The notes beneath the pieces are model-generated. The model saw only the letters and a program-made list of their open reading frames with translations. It did not search any database and was not told the origin of the DNA. A stretch of 64,000 nucleotides of DNA from Cryphonectria parasitica EP155 (lineage: Eukaryota > Ascomycota > Sordariomycetes > Diaporthales > Cryphonectriaceae), in the NCBI RefSeq assembly GCF_011745365.1, contig NW_024468909.1, positions 5,456,001 through 5,520,000 on the forward strand, given 5' to 3'. The translations under genes were made by a program, and so were the position numbers. Shown here piece by piece: positions 36,415 to 49,700 of this stretch. Every line of letters starts with the position of its first letter. Position 1 is the stretch's first letter.

Positions 36415-38862
36415 CTAGTCGTCCTCATCGAGGAGATGCTCGTTGTCCTCCAGTGCAAGATGCACGAACTGCCGAATCCAGGCAGCATCCATGTCCTCAA
36501 GCTGATCTTGCCTGCCAGCGACGCCTTGATCTCGCTCATGAAAATGTCTATCTCGTCGAGCAATTACTTGCAGGCCGCCTCTCTGTTCATGGTTCTGACG
36601 ATTCCCCAAACCTCTGCCTCGGCCGTCTCGCCCTCTCAGCCCCGGTTGCTGTTGCCGCTGCGCCTGTGGCCGCGGCTGTTGTTGACGTGCTGCCCTGGCA
36701 TTGCCTCGATCGCGATCCTGGCCTCTGGCTTGTTGTGGTGGTCGGAGTGCCAAGGGTTCTGCGGCGGCCTGCTGTTGATCATTGGGAGCTCCCTGTGGTG
36801 CAGCTACATCGAGTCGGAATACTCGTGGCCCCTCGGGTACGAGATTCACTGGTCCGTTCAGCACCACCCGGTTGACATCAGCTTCGGGGCGCCGTGGACG
36901 CTGTATGTGTACGGCCTCGGCTTCCAAGACCGCCTGGAAAACTTCCCCAGCTTCCGGTGCTTGAGCTGGATTGACTCCTGCATTATTGCGACGTCCAGCG
37001 AAATCATTCCCCCCGTCTTCGTCTCCTTCTTCCAACTCCCACAAGCGCATGTAACAGGAGGTCACGCCACCATTTGGTAAACGGTTGTAGTGCTGGTATG
37101 GGTTGCTGGGATTCAACCAGGCAGAGCAGAGGTAGCAAAAATGCGTTTGACATTTGAAGCAGGTCCTAGGTAGGCGTCAGCTGTGAGCGGCATTGTCATG
37201 ACTACTTTGGAGGAGAAGACTTACATGTGGTTGCATCCATGTGTCTTCTGGGCCGGGCAGCCACATGTTGGACAGGGTGTCGTGTGCAAATCAATAAACT
37301 CGAGAGAGGCCTTTTCCTCTTGACTGAGCTCCTGAGAGTCTCGTGGTGGGGCGCACACGACGAACTCGCCGTGCCAGCTTTGACGACACCTGCTACAGAA
37401 TGCGAAATGGCAGTCTTCACACACAGCGAGTCTGTCCTCGGGTTGGTAAGGCTCAAGGCCTTGCTTGGATGTCTCAGTAGGGTCTTCGGTGGCCTCCTTA
37501 GCCTCTTCGTCAGAGTCATTATCTGTCTCATGAAGCTCAAACCCTTGCGGCTTTTTGCGTTTCTTGGACCTAGCTGCGCCCTGACACCATGAACGAGGGC
37601 AGTAGATGGTGTTCTTGTCACTCTCGAGCTCTGTCTTGTACTTCAGGGCCACGTAACGCTTCACCATCTCAGGTTCGAGTGGGATTTGAAGGAGCTCACT
37701 TGGGCTGATAGAAGTCTTCGACTTCTTCGGCCTCTTACTACCCGTAGTCCTGACAGTTTCTCGCTCTTTGGCGCAGTTCGGCTGCAGACAGCGAACCGTT
37801 GCGATGTCACCTTCGGTGATGGCGTTGTTGTAGAAGTCCTGCAAACACTCGACACAGAACACATGGCCGCAGTCGAGCATTCGATGGCATTTTGCGCCTT
37901 TTTTGGGGTCTAGAGAAATATTAGTCCTCCGTATGGGAGAGTAAATCACGGTCTTCAACGAAGCAAAAGAAAGTTCCATGTCAGGCACGCAAATGACGCT
38001 CTTGAAGCAAAAGTTTGTGACAAACTGTCTACTGAATCTCCCATCAGAAATGCGGACACTTGTTGATGTTGAACATTTGTCTGGGAAGAGAATGTCTGCC
38101 ACAGGGCTCGTAATTGCATGTATCCATTCTAGCCTGAGCGGAGTCAAGCGTTCCAGCTGTTGGGACTGTGAGACTGTCTCTAGCCCAGCGCATTCGGTCG
38201 TCATCGCTGGGGTGGCCTCGCTGCATATGATGGAAAGCTCTTTCGGGAAAATGCAGTAAGTTTAAAATCAACGTACCTAGACAGACGCCACAATCAAAGG
38301 TCTGCTTCTCAAATGCTGCCCGCTTTGCCCCGATATCAAAATCCAGGATAGCAATCTTGTGTTCAGGGCTGATCTCCAGAGTGCCGCTATCATCAACCAG
38401 CCCAAATACATCTTCTGCCAACTGCTGAACATGGTCGACATAGGTGAAAACCACAAGGTCTCGGCCGAGCTCCTCCCACAGCCGGGCACAGTCGTTCTCC
38501 AGCTTCTTCGCCGTTTCAGGTGGCAGCCATGATGGTGTCGTCGACACATGGACGCTCGGGGGCTGCTCGGTCGGATAAGCTGGCGGCAAAGAGATTTGGA
38601 GGTGGACTGCAGGCAGATATGACAGCTCATGGGAGTCGATCTGGGGTGGATCGTCTGCCCGCTCGAGCGTGGCCTGGGGAACGACTGGATTGGGTAGCTG
38701 CCCAGTCCCTGCCGCGGGGAAATAGACGGTGACTGTCTTTGTTGCATTCACGGGGATGTCGAGTGTGAATATATACGGATCATCCTCAGTGAGCCTCTGT
38801 ATCTCTGGAAAGATGGCAGACAGGGCCGAGAGTTCGACGACCCTCTGATCCTCGTTATCCAT
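36415..38862 (-). CDS. itt1: RWD-RING-IBR-RING (RBR) E3 ubiquitin ligase, ITT1/RNF14 type
   Basis: Three exons on the minus strand (38862-38277, 37909-37225, 37165-36415) give 673 residues. An RWD domain occupies about residues 8-165. RING1 begins CGVC (191, 194) and continues CHRMLDCGHVFCVECL (209, 211, 214, 217). An IBR follows with CEDCHFAFCSRCRQSWHGE. RING2 reads CPTCGCPAQKTHGCNHMTC, where Cys421 of HGCNHM is the expected catalytic, ubiquitin-accepting cysteine. RBR ligases of this type act on the translation apparatus; yeast Itt1 is linked to translation termination and RNF14 to stalled ribosomes. The C-terminal 200 residues are an Arg/Gln/Pro-rich region. Intron 1 is unusually long (367 bases) and splits RING1; intron 2 (59 bases) splits RING2 three residues after the catalytic Cys. 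The first ATG of the frame is used. The gene is divergent from ham-2. Confidence 0.9.
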
Positions 38863-39869
38863 GGCAAGGCTTGGAGCAGTCCAAGGTCCTAGCGAGGACA
38901 AGAGTCAAGAGAATTGTTGTCAAAAATTGTAGCCAAATTGTAGTTATCATGTGTGGCGAGAGCGAGTTGAGCCAACGGATGAGAGGAGGTAGCGAAAGCA
39001 AGTAAAGTGTACTGTAGCTAGAAGGATAAGAGAAGCAAAAGATGTCATGAGGACGATCCTCCGCCTGCGTTTCTTTTTGCAGGCATGCCCATTGATGCAA
39101 TCTCGAAGCAAGTCAGGCAGGTTGCTGGTGAATGCTAAACATCTTTACTGACAAGCAGTGCTGGTTGGTGCTGGTGATGAATGCACGCAGTGGGTCCGGC
39201 TCCTTCGCTGTCACAAGAGGCAAAAGTGGTGACTCTGGCTACAAAGCTTTGTCAGCTTCTCAGGTGTGGCAGGACCATGCAACCTTTCTTCTTTTCTCCC
39301 CCTCTTTCTTCTCCATTCTTCTTCATTCTTTGCCTTTTCCCCTGGAAATTCCTGTATAGGCTAATTCTAAGCATTTCCTTGGGGAGTTTGTTTCATGAGA
39401 GGGGAAAACTAGAGTGTAGTCTTTTTGTGCAACTTGAGTGTCTGAGGTCTGTGAGTGATTGATGTACTTAAGGTTCAAAATGCCAATCAATAGGCTGATT
39501 CAGGTACATGTAGTGCCTAGTGGCAAGGTCACTGTAGACCATGACCGCCTGCCGTTCTAGGTGCTACCCCACGTTGACACAGGCCTGAGCTGCTAGGGAA
39601 CGCGTACTAGCCCAGCTTCAATTGAAAGCTTTACGCGGTCTACCTTCTTTGCCCTAGTGTAAGCATCTCGACCCCCAACCTCACATCAAGCTCTAGTGTG
39701 CACCCATGAATTCGACCAGTCGATCCTAGAAACAACACTTTGTCATCGAATGTATTGCCTAACCAGAAAGACAAGTCGAGAGTGACTATGACAGTCCGCC
39801 AGTGGTGTCTGATCCGTCGTCCTTCCTGATCACCACCAACTCCTGACGTCTTGATCACCCAGAGCCACC
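38863..39869. promoter_or_regulatory. Divergent promoter region between itt1 and ham-2
   Basis: About 1.0 kb separates the two start codons, which point away from each other, so both promoters must lie here unless leaders are very short. A T/C-rich patch lies at about 39285-39350. The sequence shortly before ham-2 is a C/A-rich leader ending GAGCCACCATGA. No specific factor site can be assigned. Confidence 0.5.
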
Positions 39870-42800
39870 ATGAACTCCTTGTGGCCTTCTAAAAGCTCGA
39901 ACGAGGCGGAGCCTTCATCGAGCAAGGCAGACGAAAAAATGGGGGACGCCCCCGCGGCCCCGATCGGCCTCGAGCACGCGCAACAAGCCGACCCTCCCCA
40001 ACCTGTCCGGCCCCTCCTTGTGCGCAATGCCTCGAACCCACCCAGCCCGGCCGTCCCACCTCCGCCGAACCAGCCTCCTCCTCCTCCAGGCGGCAATGCG
40101 CCGCCGAACCCCACAGACTCTCTCTCGCTGGCACAGCTCCGCCGAATCCTGGTCGACTTTCCCAAAGCCGAGACTGTAGCGTACGATTTCACATACGAGG
40201 ACATGGGGCCGATCGATGAGGAGATAGACGAGTGGTTCGTCTACCAGTTCTGGCAGTGGGTGCGGCTCAGTTCTGCCCAGAGGGCTTTCGAAGCGCAGTG
40301 GGAACATGACTTTGGCCCAGACACCACGTGGGACGGCTTGGACGGGGACGCGAGGAAGAAGTTTGTCACAGAGGCCCTGGCCGGGCTGTCATTAGGTGAA
40401 GCCAAGGATCGGTTGGCTGCCCTGGGCAGGCTGGTGTATGTGGTGCTCGGAAGATGGGCGCAGACGGCCGGAGGGGCTGGTGCAGCTGGACCTAAGGACA
40501 GCAAGGCTAGGTCGGCATCGACACCCGAGCACCTCTTGGCGATGAAAGCTGGGGCCAGGCTCATCGGCGAGGCTGGAGGCGCTGTGGTAATATGGGATGC
40601 GTTGAGGCGTGCATTCGATCCTTACTGGTATGGCAAAACCTTGAACCTCAGCGTGCAGGAGTCCAGAGGCGCTGACGAGAAACTATAGGACCGACGAGGC
40701 CCCTCAGATGCAGGGCGTCAGTGCACAAGAAGCACAAGATGAGTTGACGAACCTAATGACTGTTATGTATATGTTGATACAACATGCGATTGTTTATCCT
40801 CAGGAGTTGGATGCGCTGTATACACAGCTAGGTAAGCCACTCTCCCAAATTCAGAGAATTTTCAGGAAAATTAACAGGTTATTGGCAGTGGAGCTGGGGC
40901 CCTGCTTGGTCGACTTCTTCGTCGACGTGACGGCCAAAATGCGATGGGATGAAGCACAAGTGGTTCCGCAGGCCCAGGTCTTTCTGCTCTTGTGGAAGTC
41001 GGTATTACTCGTGTTTGGTGGCTCGCAAGAGCTGGCCGAGACGAAGAAGGCCGCGGCCGAGGACCTGGACGATGGCAAGGACAAGGACATAATCACAGCC
41101 TCACCCTTGGATTACCACTTCTTCCGGCAAGAAATTACCTCCAAATATCCGGCATACATACCACCAAAGGAAGTCATCCCTTTGGAGGCCGACAACACAT
41201 CTTTTCTTCCTCCCCTTCCGAATCAGACCGCACGTAATAATGGTTCCAGCGGCATTCTTCCCCCTCAACCTGGCACACAGACTGGAGGGGCCTCTATCCT
41301 TCACCAACCTGTCCACATCGCGACACCGGCTCCATCCCCGCCACCTTCACCTGGCGTTGGTGGAAAAGGCGTTAAGAAACAAAACTACCAGACTAACCAG
41401 AACTTTCCATTCATGTATCCGCCACTCGATGCTACTAGCAACAGTGCCGGCGGCAAAGGCAATGCTGCTCTGCAGGCCCTGCTCGTCGGCAGAAAGTGGG
41501 AAGGTAGTGACGTGCCGGCATCGATCCTCGAGGCTGGAGAACTGTTCTCTGGGAGGGTACGGATGACCCGGGCCCTTCGGCAGCTATGGGATGAGCGAGA
41601 AAAGTTCATGAAATTTGAGCGGGGATGGGACGCTGCCGACGACGATCTATTGGACGAACTCGATCTTTCTTCTCTAACTCTAGAGGAAAAGGAGGAGCTT
41701 GGTCTAGTGAAGCCCAAAGCAGAGCGTGAAGCTCAGGAAGCAGAAGCCGGGGTCGATTACGGTCCCCACCCTGAAACCATGAGCAAGAGAGTCAAACAAC
41801 GACTCGATGCTGTCGAAAAGTTCTACGTAAGTGCCGACCTACTCTCTATCCTGGGTGCTTGGTCCTGAGCTGACACCACTATAGGCTAGCTCTATCCCGC
41901 AGCTCCAATCTGTTTGTATGTGCTTGATTAAGGGAATATTGGCACATTATACAGTCCTGTTGTCGCAACAACAACCGGCGCCTCCATACAGTGCAATCCC
42001 AGGCGCCAATGGTAGAGTCAATGGTGCCAACAACAACGGCACGGCGAGCGCAGATCCCTCTGAGCCATCCGCCGAGGAACTAGACGCTGCAAGGACGCGT
42101 GAGATCACTGCAAAGGCCGTGAGCGGCATTATGCTTCTGCTTCTCAAGTGGCTGAAGTTATCTCGTAAGTTTTACTCGACAGTTATCCAGTTGTGCATGA
42201 TATTACTCAGCTGACACTGCCCCGACCCAAACCAGATGTTCTCAAATTTGAATTTCTAACGCAGCTTCTTCTGGACTGTAACTACATGCCATTGATGCTG
42301 AAGTTGTTTCTCCACCAAGATGTCCAACAGGTTGTGGAGAACAAGACGGATCGAATTGAGAACAGGTAAGTTGCCCGCCCGCCGCAGCTGGGGTGGCCTC
42401 CTGAGGCTGATATTAAATATGTAATGTAGCTTCTTTTATTTTTGTAACGTGCGTGCCGGTGCACCGGAGAGGCCCGAAGAGCCAAGGGACGGGGAAGAGA
42501 GCGAGGATGACGCCGCCCCTCCACCCATCAAGCGGCGCCGCTCACCTCCACCAGCACCGCAGACAGATACTGCGACGGATGCCGCACACGCTAAGGATGA
42601 GCACAGCAAGCCCCCTCGGCCTGAAGTCGATGAACTGGGCTATCCTGTAAATCCACTGCCCTCGGAACCCATCACGGATTTTTCACGGCGGAATTTCTTC
42701 ACACTCATCAACTACCTTCGCATCCTGCAGAAGATCTGCAAGAACAAGGGCCACCGAAACCTCCTCATGGTGCAGTACAAATCCTCCAACGTCCTGCGCA

Positions 42801-43204
42801 AGAACCTCAAGGTCCCGCAGAACGAACTGCGCCTGTACACGCTCAAGCTCTTCAAGAACCAGGTGCCCTACTGCTCCCGCAAGTGGCGCCAGTCCAACAT
42901 GCGCGTCATCACCGCTGTCTACCTGCACTGCAGACCGGAGCTCCGCGACGAGTGGCTCGCGGGCTGTGATGTCGACGCGGAGATGGAGGAGGCGCTGCCC
43001 CTGGAACAGGCGCTGAGGAGCCTAACGCATTGGTTCAACGCGCGCAGGTACCCGAAGAAGATGGCACCTGAGGTCAGAGAGGCACTGAGGGAGGAGCAGG
43101 ACTTCTTTGTGCGGGAGCTGGAGCGGATGGAGGTAAGCTGGGATGAAGTCGGTGCGAGTGAGGGTGGCGGAGCGGAGTGGGAGGAGATGTCGTCTTGGGC
43201 ATGA
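39870..43204 (+). CDS. ham-2: STRIPAK complex subunit HAM-2/PRO22/Far11 (N1221 and DUF3402 domains)
   Basis: Five exons (39870-40627, 40689-41826, 41885-42164, 42236-42365, 42430-43204) give 1026 residues. A proline-rich N-terminus of about 100 residues precedes an N1221-type region, including FTYEDMGPIDEEIDEWFVYQ and DELTNLMTVMYMLIQHA. The C-terminal half matches the DUF3402 region of Far11/STRIP1, with LKFEFLTQLLLDCNYMPLML, LKLFLHQDVQQVVENKTDRI and VLRKNLKVPQNELRLYTLKL. In Neurospora and Sordaria this subunit of the striatin-interacting phosphatase and kinase complex sits at the nuclear envelope and is required for hyphal fusion and sexual development. Intron 1 (61 bases) ends GCTGACGAGAAACTATAG, with an ideal branch point, and restores PYWTDEAPQMQG; shorter alternatives break the frame. 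The start context is CCACCATGA. An acidic linker (GEESEDDAAPPPIKRRR) contains a basic stretch. Confidence 0.92.
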
Positions 43205-43836
43205 TGGTGAAAGAATGGAAGAGAGGTGGATTGTGGATGTTGTGAGCGATTCACTCACTGTAGACTTGGTCAATCGATACCCTATTTGAGCGCTCGTTAT
43301 AGACGTCTGTCTCAGTTTGTAGCCTAAACTCGAGGTGGCACATAGTTCCATCGGCAGTGACACATGATAATCATTGCACCTCAATATTATTGATTAAAAA
43401 GGACAATACTGCTTTAAAAGAGAAAACCAAACGATAACGCAGAATGATTATCCTGTAATCCAGCGAAAGGACGAGGTCCCCAGTCTCGAAATTTCTGTGT
43501 GCCTGTGATGGGCGATGGGCAGCCCAATGTTAAGGACTCATGGGTATATCCGACTCTTCCATCCTTATTTTTCAAATACTCCGAGTTGTGAGAATCGTCA
43601 CTGCGTAGGCGGTCATCACCGAAGTTGTGTCTTTGCACCTCAACCCTGGGCAGTGGAACGGAAGTCTGGCAACGATTTGGGCCATGGCCCAAATTCAGCG
43701 TGAAATCCATCGCTGGAGGGCGAACGAGGCCCGACGTACAAACTTGCCCCCTAGAAGACTTGAGACCCGCAACCAGGAGCCGATAAAGTCGACCCGGGGC
43801 TCAATTCTCCCCTCGCATGTCGCAAAAGGAGCTCTA
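43205..43836. other. Convergent intergenic region between ham-2 and the MARVEL gene
   Basis: The two genes face each other with about 630 bases between stops. No gene or clear repeat is seen. Confidence 0.5.
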
Positions 43837-44838
43837 CTAGACATTGTACGTCCCGTCCTCATACCGGTGCTGGTTCCCATACCCGCCCATGTTACCGTAC
43901 CCGTTGTTTGTCGCACCGTTGGCAGTAGGCACGCCGTGGTCGTTGTACCCAGTTCCAGTGACGCCCGTCTCGCCGTACTTGGGGTACGTGGAGGTGGCCA
44001 CGCCGTTGTTATTGTCGACGTGGGTTGCGTCCGTGTTGTAGGACTGGCGCAGCTGATCGGGCTCCGGGTGGGCGGGGAGCTCGTTCTCATCGCCGGCGGT
44101 CCTAGTCGTGCGGCGGCGGAACAGCGAGCCGAGGAGCCCGGTCTTGCCGGCCCGCTTGGAGCCGTAGCCCGAGGTGTAGTTGTTTGCGGGGCTAGGACCG
44201 AAACGCTGCTCCTTCTTGCGGTGACGGCCGAGGCCGAATTCGGTAAGAGCGGAGATGATGAAGAAGAAGCTTGAGAGGGGATTAGTGTCAGTCCAGATCC
44301 CCATCGTTTGTGACGAAATTGTAGAGGTGTAACAAAATAATATTGATGGGGTAGAGAAAGACGCTTACATGGCAACGATGGCTACGGCCAGATTGGCGGA
44401 CTCCATCTTGCAAGCGGTCCTGTACGTGGGCAGAGGCACGCTGCCGCTGTCGGTCGAGCTGACCTTGGAGTCGGCATTGCCGGAGCCGAAGACGGTGTTG
44501 ACGCCGTCACCGCTGCAGGAGCTGGCGCCATGCTTGTAGACGGTGGCGACGTAGATGAAGGCGCCGATGAAGGCGATGTCGAGGACGATGGCGATGAACG
44601 AGGTGAGGACAAAGCCGGCGAGACAGCAGACCAGTAGTATGCCCAGGGCGGTGTAGAGGACGCCCGCGCCAGAGATGCCCTCAACGGCGCGCAGGTTGGT
44701 GGGGATGTCGATCTTGTGGTCCGACATGGCGGCGAGGAAGTACGAGGTCAGCGCGAGGATCAGGCCGCAGCAGGCGAACTGAACCCCACGGTTGAACCAT
44801 TGTAGGAACTTGAGGGCGAATCCCGAACCAGAACCCAT
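43837..44838 (-). CDS. MARVEL-type four-helix membrane protein
   Basis: Two exons on the minus strand (44838-44369, 44269-43837) give 300 residues. Four membrane helices are visible: VQFACCGLILALTSYFLAAM, GVLYTALGILLVCCLAG, SFIAIVLDIAFIGAFIYVA and LAVAIVAMFFFIISALTEFG, with the intron falling inside the fourth. The loop between helices 3 and 4 is polar and contains a Cys. The cytosolic tail is basic, then rich in Gly, Asn and Tyr (GYGNMGGYGNQHRYEDGTYN). This is the architecture of fungal MARVEL-domain proteins, associated with plasma-membrane subdomains; the substrate or partner is unknown. The donor is GTAAGC and the acceptor CTCAAG. Confidence 0.82.
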
Positions 44839-46743
44839 CGTGGCCGTCGTCTTCTGTCTACAAGTTCCAAATAGGAGAGAAAGGTGGGGATTTTGTTTAT
44901 GCTGTCGTGGTTGGTGTGTTTGTCGAGGTGTCGAGGTGGATCTGGAGCCTCGAGAAGGATGACTGGATGGGGAGGGTAAAAGGTGAAAGGCGTGGTAAGA
45001 AGATGAGGGGTGTTCCTCTTGTTTTTGAGACTTGAATAGGGACGAAAACAAGGTTTTAAAACGACCAAATGGCTATCGTCATAAATTTATGTTCCGAAGA
45101 TGCATAACGTGAGGTGACCCAGCGATCTGCTTCCGGTTCACACTGTCAAGGTGCACGGCCACAATAGGGTTGGGATGCCGCTGGGATGGATGGATGTTAC
45201 TAAACTGCCCAGATGACTTCACATCCGCTCGCCCATGCCCCCACTATTCTAGGTGCTCGTCTCTAAAGAAAAGAAAAAAAAAGGTCCTTACCCAAGAAGG
45301 TCGGGAGGCCAACCATTCGTGTGTGCCACCAACCAAGTCATGACGGTCCACTCTGACCTTCGAAGATCTTGCAAATAATCTAGCTGCGACTTGGCGCCGA
45401 TCGCAAACGTACATTTTTCTCTCTACCATGTACCATCCATACTTATAGTATTATGGGAGTAGTACCAGAAGTGCTATGGCAGCAGGCCCTACCGAGTGAC
45501 TGACCGACTAGCCCAACTCTAGGTTAGGCATCTCCAAGTTTTCCTTCGGGTGGTGGCCTGCCCTGGTCGTTTCAACTGTTTGCGTTACTATCGCGGGCTC
45601 TAATGACGATGGTCGTGGCCACCACCAGTTAAGCTTATAGTGATTTGCGGTGTTCGACCCCCTGTAATTTCCAACTTTGCTACCAGCACCCTAAGCAACC
45701 ATGGACCCCGCGTTTGAGTAAGGCTTTGGACCCCTGGAAGGGAGTGCCTTGAGGACCGAGAGCGAATTGCGTCATGGCGACAGGGATGTGACCGGTAGTC
45801 TCCAGCTGAAAGGGCGACTGCTGAGCCACACCACAGCCAGCTGCTACCTCCGAGCTTGCCGGCCAAGGAGAACCTTTCCTGCAGCTGTGATCTTACAAGT
45901 GTTGCCCTCTTGCTGTCCTACCATCCGCCACTGCGAGAAAAAATCAGACTTGCAATCCAGGACCGCGTCCTGAGATGGAGGGCTGTGCAGAGGCTTCTCT
46001 CAAGTCATGCTGGCGGTCGACCCACCGCATAGGAAGCCATCAGAACTCAACATCAGGCCATTGTACTGTCGCTTGCCAGCTGGAGATGACCCATACAGCC
46101 AGTGCATATGCCGGGTCGCTAGACGACATCTGAGCACAGTATCTTCGGCTCTGTGATATACTTTTATTCATATTCAGGTTCTGTCTGCCGCATGTTATTT
46201 ATTAATTTAAAAAGGCTGTTCCTTGAGAAGACGCTGCTCATTCAACCTGTGTGGCAGATTCAGCATCTGCAGCTCAGTTCGTGCTTTCGTCTCGAGACCA
46301 GTGTCTTGTGGCATCCAGCATGAAGTTGACCTGCGACTACTCACAAATTTGCCAGAAAGCATCGCTTTGACCGCCATTTCAAGCTTCTAGAGTAAAGACT
46401 TGGGCTCAGGAGCTCTTCTGCTGTGCAGGAGCTTGGGGCTTAGCGCATGCGTACGAGTGTATGCTGCCAATCATATATCAAGGTAGGGGAGGGCTCGACA
46501 ACGCGTGGCTGTTGGCTCGATTACGGACGACGTACTCGGCGGGTGGGAGCGGGGTGGAGGTGCGGGCAAAGTATGGGCAAAACAGCCTTTTCATTAGGAC
46601 AATGCGAGCAGTTACATTGCAGGCAGCCTTCTTGCTGGCTAAACGAGTTACGCTGCATCAGCCCATCCCCTTTGAACTCCTGACCATCTTGCTGCAATAC
46701 ACAACGTCTCCTATCGTCCTCCAGTCGTGAAGAGATCACAGCA
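44839..46743. other. 1.9 kb intergenic region between the MARVEL gene and the NLR
   Basis: Both neighbours are transcribed outward from here, so it holds two promoters. An 89-codon open frame (46461-46730) ends 13 bases before the NLR start codon and may be a uORF or chance. Nothing else is supported. Confidence 0.5.
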
Positions 46744-49700
46744 ATGAGTCCCGGTCTCCGCCAACGCCTAAAGGAAAGGGCCAAGAGCTTCTTTCGAGGT
46801 AAATCACCAGTTCTGGTGACTGGTGCCAGTGAAGCAGCCAGTCAATCCTCGGGCGCCACGAGAGATGGGCTCGCTAGCCTCAAAGAACACAGTCGAGAGT
46901 TTGTGCCCTCGCAGCCGACAGATCACAACGAACGGACGATCCAACATGACTCTACACCGGCCTCGCGTGGCAGAGTTGGCGATGAAGCCAGTTCACCCTC
47001 TGTTCAACAGACCAGTGATACCCAAAATGAGAGCCCTGACAGCAACTCTGTCCCGGCAGAGGCTGAAGCGGAAGTCGATCTTTGGCGAAAGGCTCTCGAC
47101 AAGCTCTCGGACAAGCAGAAGCAGAGCCTTTTGAAGCTAGCCAGCAAAGGCAAAGCCGCCGAGCAGCCTCTACACACAACGACGGCGTCTATCATTCCCG
47201 ACTTGATAGCCGAGACACGAGCCAAACAAGAAAAATGCGAGAAGGAGTCATGGCGTGTCAAGCTTGGAAGCGACCCCGGGGACGAGATAATACTCCGTGA
47301 TCAGGCTGCTCTAATCATTGCGTGGCTGACCAAAGCTGGGGATCTCGGGGTGTCATTCGCACCCTCTCTGGTCGCTCACATTTGGCCCTGTGTGAAGGCT
47401 GTCCTTCAAATTCCGGTCCAAGAGGCCAAACAAATGGCCGCAGTTCTCCAAGTGGCTGATAAGGTAACGCGCGTAGCTACGCGAGGGAGGATATACGAGG
47501 CATGCTTCACCACCGAGAATACCTCCCCGGAAATTCTAGAGCACCTGCACGAATCCCTCGTTGCCTTATACAAGTCCTGTCTAGAACTCGTGTCTAAAGC
47601 AGCTGGCTTGCTAAGCAACAACTTATTGCAACGAATCACGCACTCGATTCTGTACCCCGATGCTATGGAAGAGGGAGTCGGGAGCAAATTCGTCGAGCTG
47701 GATAGGCAACTGGCTTTGAGTGTCCAAACAGCCTCTGTTGCGATCGATCACAACCTTCTCCTCCGTGTCCAGAGCCTCGATGCACCAGTTGTCCGGACCG
47801 ACGAAAGGGTCATGAAAATCTTGGAGACAATGGATGCACGGGAAGAAATGAGCATCCTTGATTGGATCAGCAGTGTACAGTACGGCAGTCACCACGACTT
47901 GATACATGACAGTCGGATGGCTGATACATGTGGCTGGCTGCTCCGTCACCCAAATTTCCAAGCATGGGAGACATCGAGCGGGTGCACACTGTTGTGGTTG
48001 AAAGGCAATTGTGAGAGCAGCGTTCTTCATCTTCACCTTTATGTGGGGCGCGTGAGACTGACCATCAAGCAGCCGGCATGGGGAAAACATTCCTGACCTC
48101 CAAGGTGATCGACCGGAAAAAGGACCTTTTGGGCAGCTGCTCTAATGACGAGGCTCTTGCGTTCTTCTACTTCAACCGCGGTGACTCGTCAAGGAACACT
48201 GCGATAGCTTGCCTCCAAAGCTTGGTCCGACAATTATCAACAGCTTGCAGCCATCCAGGTCAAATGCAGCCGTCCCTGCGGACGCTCTACAGAGACTGTA
48301 ACCGCGAAGGGCGAAGTCTGACTTACGAGCTCTGCAAAAAACAGCTTGCCGAGTCCTTGAACCTATTCCCCAGAGTCACGATCATCCTCGACGCCTTCGA
48401 TGAGTGCAACCAAGATGATCGCGAGAGCCTGGTTGGAATCCTCAATGAACTGATGGGGTCTAGCGGGCGTCCACTCCTCCTTTTCATCTCCAGCCGCCCG
48501 GAAAGCGATATCAGGACTGCTTTCCGGGACCGAGTCAGCGTGGAGGTGGGCGCGGAAGACAATCAGGACGACATTGCTGCGTTCGTCAAGAGAGAGATAT
48601 ACAAGCCTGGTGGCAGGTGGGGAAGATTCCCAGCAATCACAGAACAATTGAAAGCAAAAGTTGTGGATACTCTGCTCGAAAAGAGTCGGGGAATGTTAGT
48701 CAATGTTTCATTTGATTACCACTCTCGATTGAAACAATAGGAACCTCTGCTGACATGCCACATGAGCCTTGCAGGTTCCGATGGACCGCGCTCCAAGTGG
48801 ACGAGCTGCTCAAGCTCTCGCTTCCGGAGGATGTGGAAAACCGTCTGGGAAAGCTACCCAAGGGCCTCAAGGAAGCATACGATGAGATCTACTTGAAGCA
48901 AGATGAGATTCGTGCCACCTGGGAGTCCAAAATTGTCGATCGAGCGATCATGTGGGTGATGGCCGCCAGACAGCCACTTGGCTCTGAAGAGCTATTGTCA
49001 GCTGTCCGCATCGACCCCGCCCTCTACGCCGATACTTTATGCAAACCTCCGGAATTACGTGCAGTGGCCGAAGATACGAAGTACATCACCAGCCCAGTTA
49101 CTGCAGAAATGCTCCTTGACTTCTGCGCCAATCTTCTAGTATTGGACCCGAGAACGAGAAAGTGGGGTTTCGCTCATGCTTCCGTCGCGGAGTACTTTGA
49201 GGAAAAGCATTTCAGCTTCCTACAAGTACATTTGCACACCGGCTTGACTAGTCTGGCGTTGGTTGTCGACGTTGCCCGATCGGTCGCAGCATGGCAACCG
49301 CCTGGAGCCAGGAGCACCCCCCGGGTAGGCCCGCACAATTGGCTCTCGTTAGACATCGAAAAGTTTGGCTCGGTGTCAGAGTCAAAGAGGGCTGGAACTG
49401 TTGAAACACACGACCTTATCTCCAGGAAGACGACATACGGGAAGCATCGCTTCGTCTGGTACACTGAGAGATTCTGGGCGGAACACGTGGGAATCGTGGA
49501 TGAACAACTCAGTGGTCGCAGAGAGACTGGCGAAATCAGCATCAACGTACGGGATGAACGCGTGCAGGAGTCTCTAGATGGATTGGTAGTCCTCCTGAAA
49601 CGTTTCCTTGGTCACCCCAACGACAGCAGTTTCGAGTACCGACGGTGGCTTGCTACACTCAGAGAAGTGAGATATGGGCACACGGTGGGCAAATATGATG

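Noticed and set aside
40628..40688. Shorter 31-base intron in ham-2 ending at 40658
   Set aside because: Below usual fungal intron length; the 61-base option has a perfect GCTGAC branch point and restores the frame as PYWTDEAPQ.
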